From Luteibacter jiangsuensis (GTDB lineage Bacteria > Pseudomonadota > Gammaproteobacteria > Xanthomonadales > Rhodanobacteraceae): a stretch of DNA of 64,000 nucleotides. A model generated the notes under the pieces. The model was not told the DNA's origin. It did not search any database and saw nothing but the letters and a program-made list of their open reading frames with translations. This document shows, one piece after another, positions 59,934 to 64,000 of the stretch. Position 1 is the stretch's first letter. Every line of letters starts with the position of its first letter. Location of the stretch: contig NZ_JAAQQR010000006.1 in the NCBI RefSeq assembly GCF_011742555.1, forward strand, positions 62,001 through 126,000, written 5' to 3'. The translations under genes and the position numbers were made by a program.

Positions 59934-61180
59934 ACGGTGGCATCCTTCACGCCCTGTTGGAGTTCGCGTTCTATTACCCCTTGGTGATGTCGCTTTTCTG
60001 GATGAGCGGCGGCGTCATCTACTTCATGCGCTGGGAGCGACGGGAGCCCCCGCGCGTGCACCCCACCCCGTTGCCGGAATATCCGCTGGTGAGCCTCGTG
60101 GTGCCCTGCCACAACGAGGGCGAGCAGGTGCGCGAGACCATCGCCCACCTGGCCTCGCAGCACTACCCGAACTTTGAAATCATCGCCATCAACGACGGTT
60201 CCACCGACGACACCGGCGCGCAGCTCGATCAACTGATGGCCCAGTATCCCTCGCTGCGGGTCATCCACATGTCGAGCAACCAGGGCAAGGCCATGGGCCT
60301 TCGCGCGGCCGCGCTCGCTTCGCGTGCCGATTTCCTCGTGTGCGTGGACGGCGATGCATTGCTGGACGACTACGCCACCCACTGGATGATGATGCACATG
60401 CTCGACAGCCCGCGCGTCGCGGCCGTCACGGGCAACCCGCGCATCCGCAACCGCTCCACCCTTCTGGGGAAGGTGCAGGTCGGCGAGTTCTCGTCGATCA
60501 TCGGCCTCATCAAGCGCGCGCAGCGCATCTACGGACGCATCTTCACCGTATCGGGCGTGATCGCCTGCTTTCGCAAGAGTGCCTTGCACGACGTCGGCTA
60601 CTGGAACACCGACATGGTCACCGAGGACATCGACGTGAGCTGGCGCCTGCAGATGCGGCACTGGGAGATTCGCTACGAACCCAATGCGCTGTGCTGGATC
60701 CTCATGCCCGAAACCTTCCGCGGCCTGTGGAAGCAACGCCTGCGCTGGGCACAAGGCGGCTCGGAGGTATTGCTTCGCTACACGCGCCGCCTGTTCAAGT
60801 GGCGCCAGCGGCGCATGTGGCCGGTAGCCTTCGAGTACATCACCAGCCTGGCCTGGTCGTACACGATGGCGGCGATCATCGTGCTCTGGGTGCTGGGGCA
60901 ATTCGTTCCACTGCCGCCCGCACTGCATGTCCAGACGCTCCTTCCGCAGTGGCATGGCGTGGTGCTCGGCGTGATCTGCCTGTCGCAGTTCCTCATCAGC
61001 CTGCTGATCGACCGCCGCTATGAAACGCGCATCGGCCGGAACTACTACTGGATGATCTGGTACCCGCTGGTGTACTGGCTGCTCAATACGGCGACGTCGG
61101 TGGTCGCGTTTCCCAAGGCGTTGTTCAAGCGCCGCGGCACGCGCGCCATCTGGGTCAGCCCGGACCGGGGACTGCGATGA
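59930..61180 (+). CDS. pgaC: Poly-N-acetylglucosamine synthase PgaC
   Basis: 416 residues, GT2 family. Motifs SLVVPCHNEGEQV, INDGSTDDTG, CVDGDALLDD (D-x-D), MVTEDIDVSWRL (TED) and QRLRWAQGG (QxxRW). Five membrane helices (about 12-33 and four after residue 295). Polymerises UDP-GlcNAc at the inner membrane with PgaD. ATG overlaps the pgaB stop. Confidence 0.95.
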   Translation: MNGGILHALLEFAFYYPLVMSLFWMSGGVIYFMRWERREPPRVHPTPLPEYPLVSLVVPCHNEGEQVRETIAHLASQHYPNFEIIAINDGSTDDTGAQLDQLMAQYPSLRVIHMSSNQGKAMGLRAAALASRADFLVCVDGDALLDDYATHWMMMHMLDSPRVAAVTGNPRIRNRSTLLGKVQVGEFSSIIGLIKRAQRIYGRIFTVSGVIACFRKSALHDVGYWNTDMVTEDIDVSWRLQMRHWEIRYEPNALCWILMPETFRGLWKQRLRWAQGGSEVLLRYTRRLFKWRQRRMWPVAFEYITSLAWSYTMAAIIVLWVLGQFVPLPPALHVQTLLPQWHGVVLGVICLSQFLISLLIDRRYETRIGRNYYWMIWYPLVYWLLNTATSVVAFPKALFKRRGTRAIWVSPDRGLR

Positions 61181-61620
61181 AAGCCGAAGCCATCATCATC
61201 CAGCGGCCGGAGCGCCAGTCGCACACTCAACGCGCCGCATTCGCCACCCTTACGGTTTTCGCCTGGCTCTTCTGGGCCTTCCTGTGGCTGCCCTTGTTGA
61301 CCCTTCTCGCCTGGGCCTTCGGGGTGCGCACTGCGTGGGTACAGCTGCATGTGTTCGATCTTGTCGACAACGGTGGGGACATCAACGTCATTCTGATCGT
61401 GGCCGTGGCATGCGCCACGATCTTCTTCTCCTGGTCCCGATACAATCACGCGCGCTTCGCCGGCAAGCAGAAGCGCCGTGGAAACAAGCCGGTCGGCGTG
61501 GCGCAGACGGCGGCAGCGATCGGGGCGTCCACGGAAGATGCCCTGAAGATCCAGGCCCACCGCCGCGCCGTGATCAGCGTTTCCGCCGATGGCTTCATGA
61601 CCCTGGACGATGCCGCCTGA
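61177..61620 (+). CDS. pgaD: Poly-N-acetylglucosamine biosynthesis protein PgaD
   Basis: 147 residues with two membrane helices (about 25-48, 67-88), joined by a short loop with RTAWVQLHVFDL, and a cytosolic tail AISVSADGFMTLDDA. In E. coli, PgaD needs c-di-GMP together with PgaC. Last gene of the operon; ends 9 nt from the convergent egt gene with no clear terminator. Confidence 0.88.
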   Translation: MKAEAIIIQRPERQSHTQRAAFATLTVFAWLFWAFLWLPLLTLLAWAFGVRTAWVQLHVFDLVDNGGDINVILIVAVACATIFFSWSRYNHARFAGKQKRRGNKPVGVAQTAAAIGASTEDALKIQAHRRAVISVSADGFMTLDDAA

Positions 61621-61629
61621 GCGAAACGC

Positions 61630-63798
61630 TCAGACGGCTTTCAGGACGAATACTGCGAAGGCCGGATCCGGCGAGATCCAGGAACGTTCCACCTCCCATC
61701 CGCCGTCCGCCGCGAGGCGGGCGAACGACGCTGGCGTGAACTTGTGCGAGTTCTCGGTGTGGATCGACTCGCCGGCGGCGAACGCGAACATCTGTCCGGC
61801 CACCGTGACGCGCTGCGCCTCACGGCTCACCAGGTGCATTTCAATGCGTTCGCAAGCCGGATTCCATACGGCGCGATGCTCGAACGCCTGCGGGTCGAAA
61901 TCGCCGCCCAGTTCGCGGTTGATGCGTACCAGCACATTGCGGTTGAACGCTGCGGTTACCCCCTCCGCATCGTCATAGGCGGCCAGCAGCACGTCCAGCG
62001 CCTTCACCTGGTCGGCCCCGACGATGAAGCGAGCGTCGTCGCCGAGCCGTTCGCGCACCGATCGCAAGAGCGCCACCGCTTCCTCCGGCGTGAAGTTGCC
62101 GATGGTCGAACCCGGAAAGAAGGCGACCACGGGTCTGCCGGCGAGCGAGGGCGGCAGCTCGATCGCCTGGGTGAAATCGCCCACCACCGGCTGCACCGCC
62201 AGGGACGGGTAGGCCTCGCGCAATCGTGCCGTCGCACCTTCAAGCGCATCGGGGCTGATGTCTACCGGCACATAAGCGGAGATCCATGGCGCCGCGTCCA
62301 GGAGCATGCGCGTCTTGTCGCTGGCGCCGCTGCCCAGTTCGAGCAGCACGGCGCCCTGCGGTATCGCCTCGGCGAGCGCCGGTGCGATCTCGCGCAGCAG
62401 CGCCGTCTCCGTGCGTGTCGGATAGTATTCGGGCGTGAGACAAATGGCTTCGAAGAGCTCCGAGCCGGTGCCGTCGTAGAAATATTTCGGCGAGAACGCC
62501 TTGGGTGACGACGAGAGTCCCGCGAGGGTATCGCGCAGGAAGGTCAGCTGCTCGCGGTCCGGAGAATTCCCCGCGTCGCGCGCGAGACGCACTCCGCCGA
62601 ACATCCAGCGTTGTCCGTGACGATAGAAGTTGCGGTACGACACACGCGAATGACCTGGCGGCGTCACGCTGGCACCACCGCGCAAGACCATCTGGCCGCT
62701 CATGAACTTGCCGTTGTATTCGCCCACGGCATCGTCCGCCGCGCGGAAGCCGGGATACGGCGTATAGGCGCTCGACGTCCATTGCCAGGCCACGTCGTCG
62801 ACCTGCTCGAGATCGTTGCGCGTGCGCATGGCGTGCTCCCATTCGGCCTCGGTAGGCAAGCGCGCCCCGGCCCAGCGCGCGAATGCCTCGGCCTCGTAGT
62901 AGCTGATGTGCGTCACCGGCGCGTCCGGATCGACGGGCCGCCAGCCGCCCGGCGTCATGTGCGACCAGGCCTCGCCGTCGTGCTGCCAGTAGAGCGGCGC
63001 TTCCCAGCCTTCGGCCTGGCGCTGGGCCCAGCCATCGGACAACCAGAGATCGGGCCGACGGTATCCGCCCAGCGCCATGAAGGCCAGCCATTGGCCGTTG
63101 GTCACCAGCCGGTCGGCGATCTCGAAGGGTTCGAGCCACACCGTGTGCACAGGCCCTTCGTTGTCGAAGGCGAAGGTCTCGTCGCTCGCGCCGATGCGGA
63201 CAGGGCCGCCGCCCACTGGACGGAAGCGCCCCGAGGGGCCTGGTTCCGGAGCCTTCCAGGAAGGATCGAAAGGCGGCTTGAGCGGAGACTGCGCGAACAG
63301 GTGCTGCACGTCCATCACGAGCAGTTCCTGATGCTGTTCCTCGTGTGCGAAGCCCAGGCGCACCAGCGCCTGCAATTCCGCGGAGAGGTCGGCGGCCAGG
63401 AGGGTGCGCATGTGCCTGTCCACGTGGTGGCGATAGGCAAGCACGCGCGGCACGGCCGGACGGGTGAGCAACCCGCGCAGCGGCCTCGGGTGGCGAGGGC
63501 CGACGGCTTCGTAGTACGAGTTGAACAGATAGGCGAAGTCGGTGTCGAAAACCTGGTAACCGGGCACGTTCGGCCCGAGCAGGAAAGTCTCGAAGAACCA
63601 TGTGGTGTGGGCGAGGTGCCACTTGGCCGGACTGGCGTCGGGCATCGACTGCACGACCATGTCTTCCGGTCCGAGCGATGCCACGAGTGCCTCGGTGCGG
63701 GCACGGACCGCGTCGTAACGCTCCGCGAGGGAAAGCAGGCCGTCGCGGCCATGCATGGAGGCGCCGGGCGCCATGGATGTATCGACAAGGGCTTGCAT
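61630..63798 (-). CDS. Ergothioneine biosynthesis fusion protein EgtB-EgtD
   Basis: 722 residues. Residues 20-165: DinB_2 domain with iron ligands His 64 (HLAHTTWFFE), His 152 and His 156 (FAHEEQHQE). About 190-408: FGE-sulfatase fold (LPTEAEWEHAMRT, VLRGGASVTPPGHSRVSYRNFY, FGGVRLARD), so EgtB-type sulfoxide synthase. About 415-722: histidine N-alpha-methyltransferase EgtD (FSPKYFYDGTGSELFEAICLTPEYYPTRTE, SAM site LELGSGASDKT at 487-496, FFPGSTIGNFTPEEA). Order is B-D; fungal Egt1 is D-B. It would trimethylate histidine and add sulfur. AGGGAG precedes the ATG. OvoA is excluded because its C-terminal methyltransferase is of another family. Confidence 0.9.
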   Translation of the reverse strand: MQALVDTSMAPGASMHGRDGLLSLAERYDAVRARTEALVASLGPEDMVVQSMPDASPAKWHLAHTTWFFETFLLGPNVPGYQVFDTDFAYLFNSYYEAVGPRHPRPLRGLLTRPAVPRVLAYRHHVDRHMRTLLAADLSAELQALVRLGFAHEEQHQELLVMDVQHLFAQSPLKPPFDPSWKAPEPGPSGRFRPVGGGPVRIGASDETFAFDNEGPVHTVWLEPFEIADRLVTNGQWLAFMALGGYRRPDLWLSDGWAQRQAEGWEAPLYWQHDGEAWSHMTPGGWRPVDPDAPVTHISYYEAEAFARWAGARLPTEAEWEHAMRTRNDLEQVDDVAWQWTSSAYTPYPGFRAADDAVGEYNGKFMSGQMVLRGGASVTPPGHSRVSYRNFYRHGQRWMFGGVRLARDAGNSPDREQLTFLRDTLAGLSSSPKAFSPKYFYDGTGSELFEAICLTPEYYPTRTETALLREIAPALAEAIPQGAVLLELGSGASDKTRMLLDAAPWISAYVPVDISPDALEGATARLREAYPSLAVQPVVGDFTQAIELPPSLAGRPVVAFFPGSTIGNFTPEEAVALLRSVRERLGDDARFIVGADQVKALDVLLAAYDDAEGVTAAFNRNVLVRINRELGGDFDPQAFEHRAVWNPACERIEMHLVSREAQRVTVAGQMFAFAAGESIHTENSHKFTPASFARLAADGGWEVERSWISPDPAFAVFVLKAV

Positions 63799-64000
63799 GG
63801 GGGCTCCCTGGTGGAACGATCAGTCCCGGATACGCTTGGGCGCATGCGGCTGGATCGGACATCCTGCGACCCACGCAGGGCGAATCCAAGCCGACAAACG
63901 GGAACAGGTGACGTTACCGATTCGCAAAGATGTTTTCTTGCACTGCCCCATCGCTTTTGACACGCCGCACCATGATTTCCTGGGAACGGCTTAACACCTT

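Noticed and set aside
63972-64000. Possible start of a plus-strand gene at the right edge (MISWERLNT)
   Set aside because: Only nine codons are visible and no clear ribosome site precedes the ATG; cannot be supported. The rest of 63799-63971 should hold the egt promoter but no clear boxes were found.

Overview
The window is GC-rich gammaproteobacterial DNA. Gene content and layout point to the Xanthomonadales, most likely a Rhodanobacteraceae genus such as Luteibacter or Dyella (inferred from gene families and style, no search was run). Signs are an Oar-like TonB receptor, a complete System I ccm operon, a three-part transhydrogenase, a MetX-type acyltransferase of the xanthomonad kind, and many GTGGGAGCCGG-type REP palindromes. 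Genes are tightly packed with many 4-nt ATGA/TTGA overlaps.

Layout. 1-3.2 kb: start of a photolyase (cut by the window edge), a glycine-zipper surface protein, pncB with a thioredoxin-like gene, and a one-haem cytochrome. 3.2-7.7 kb: a lipoprotein aminopeptidase, then a stress module in which a catalase-like protein and cytochrome b561 diverge from an ECF sigma/anti-sigma pair; the gap holds two mirror-image ECF-type promoters. 7.7-15.1 kb: lolD/lolC-like, ygfX-sdhE, sdhCDAB with a DUF1674 assembly factor, and ygfZ. 15.6-18.2 kb: a cell-wall hydrolase, two more glycine-zipper proteins and tatD. 18.2-23 kb: a MarR-outer membrane factor-EmrA-EmrB drug-efflux operon. 23-25 kb: phaR and kmo.

25.06-26.7 kb: a tandem array of 122-bp REP units, interrupted by an IS110-family element. 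Upstream of the transposase is a non-coding RNA whose two internal loops can be read by eye: one loop matches the REP target on both sides of the insertion point, the other matches the element's own joined ends. This is a bridge-RNA-guided recombinase of the IS621 kind caught in its target, and it is the most interesting object here.

26.7-35 kb: ccmABCDEFGHI, a MetX-family acyltransferase, cysteine dioxygenase and tRNA-Leu. 35-39 kb: a serine hydrolase behind a palindrome-rich promoter, a periplasmic aspartyl protease, small unknowns and an AhpD-like protein. 39-46 kb: TonB receptor, a degenerate copy of a SUMF1-domain gene end, the intact SUMF1-domain gene and rnd. 46-53.4 kb: pntAA-pntAB-pntB-aldehyde dehydrogenase-alcohol dehydrogenase, divergent from oleate hydratase. 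53.4-55.5 kb: tRNA-Ala, an unknown gene and a Phd-zeta toxin-antitoxin pair. 55.6-61.6 kb: pgaABCD (poly-N-acetylglucosamine biofilm polysaccharide) behind a good sigma-54 promoter and a leader rich in GGA motifs. 61.6-63.8 kb: a single-chain EgtB-EgtD ergothioneine enzyme.
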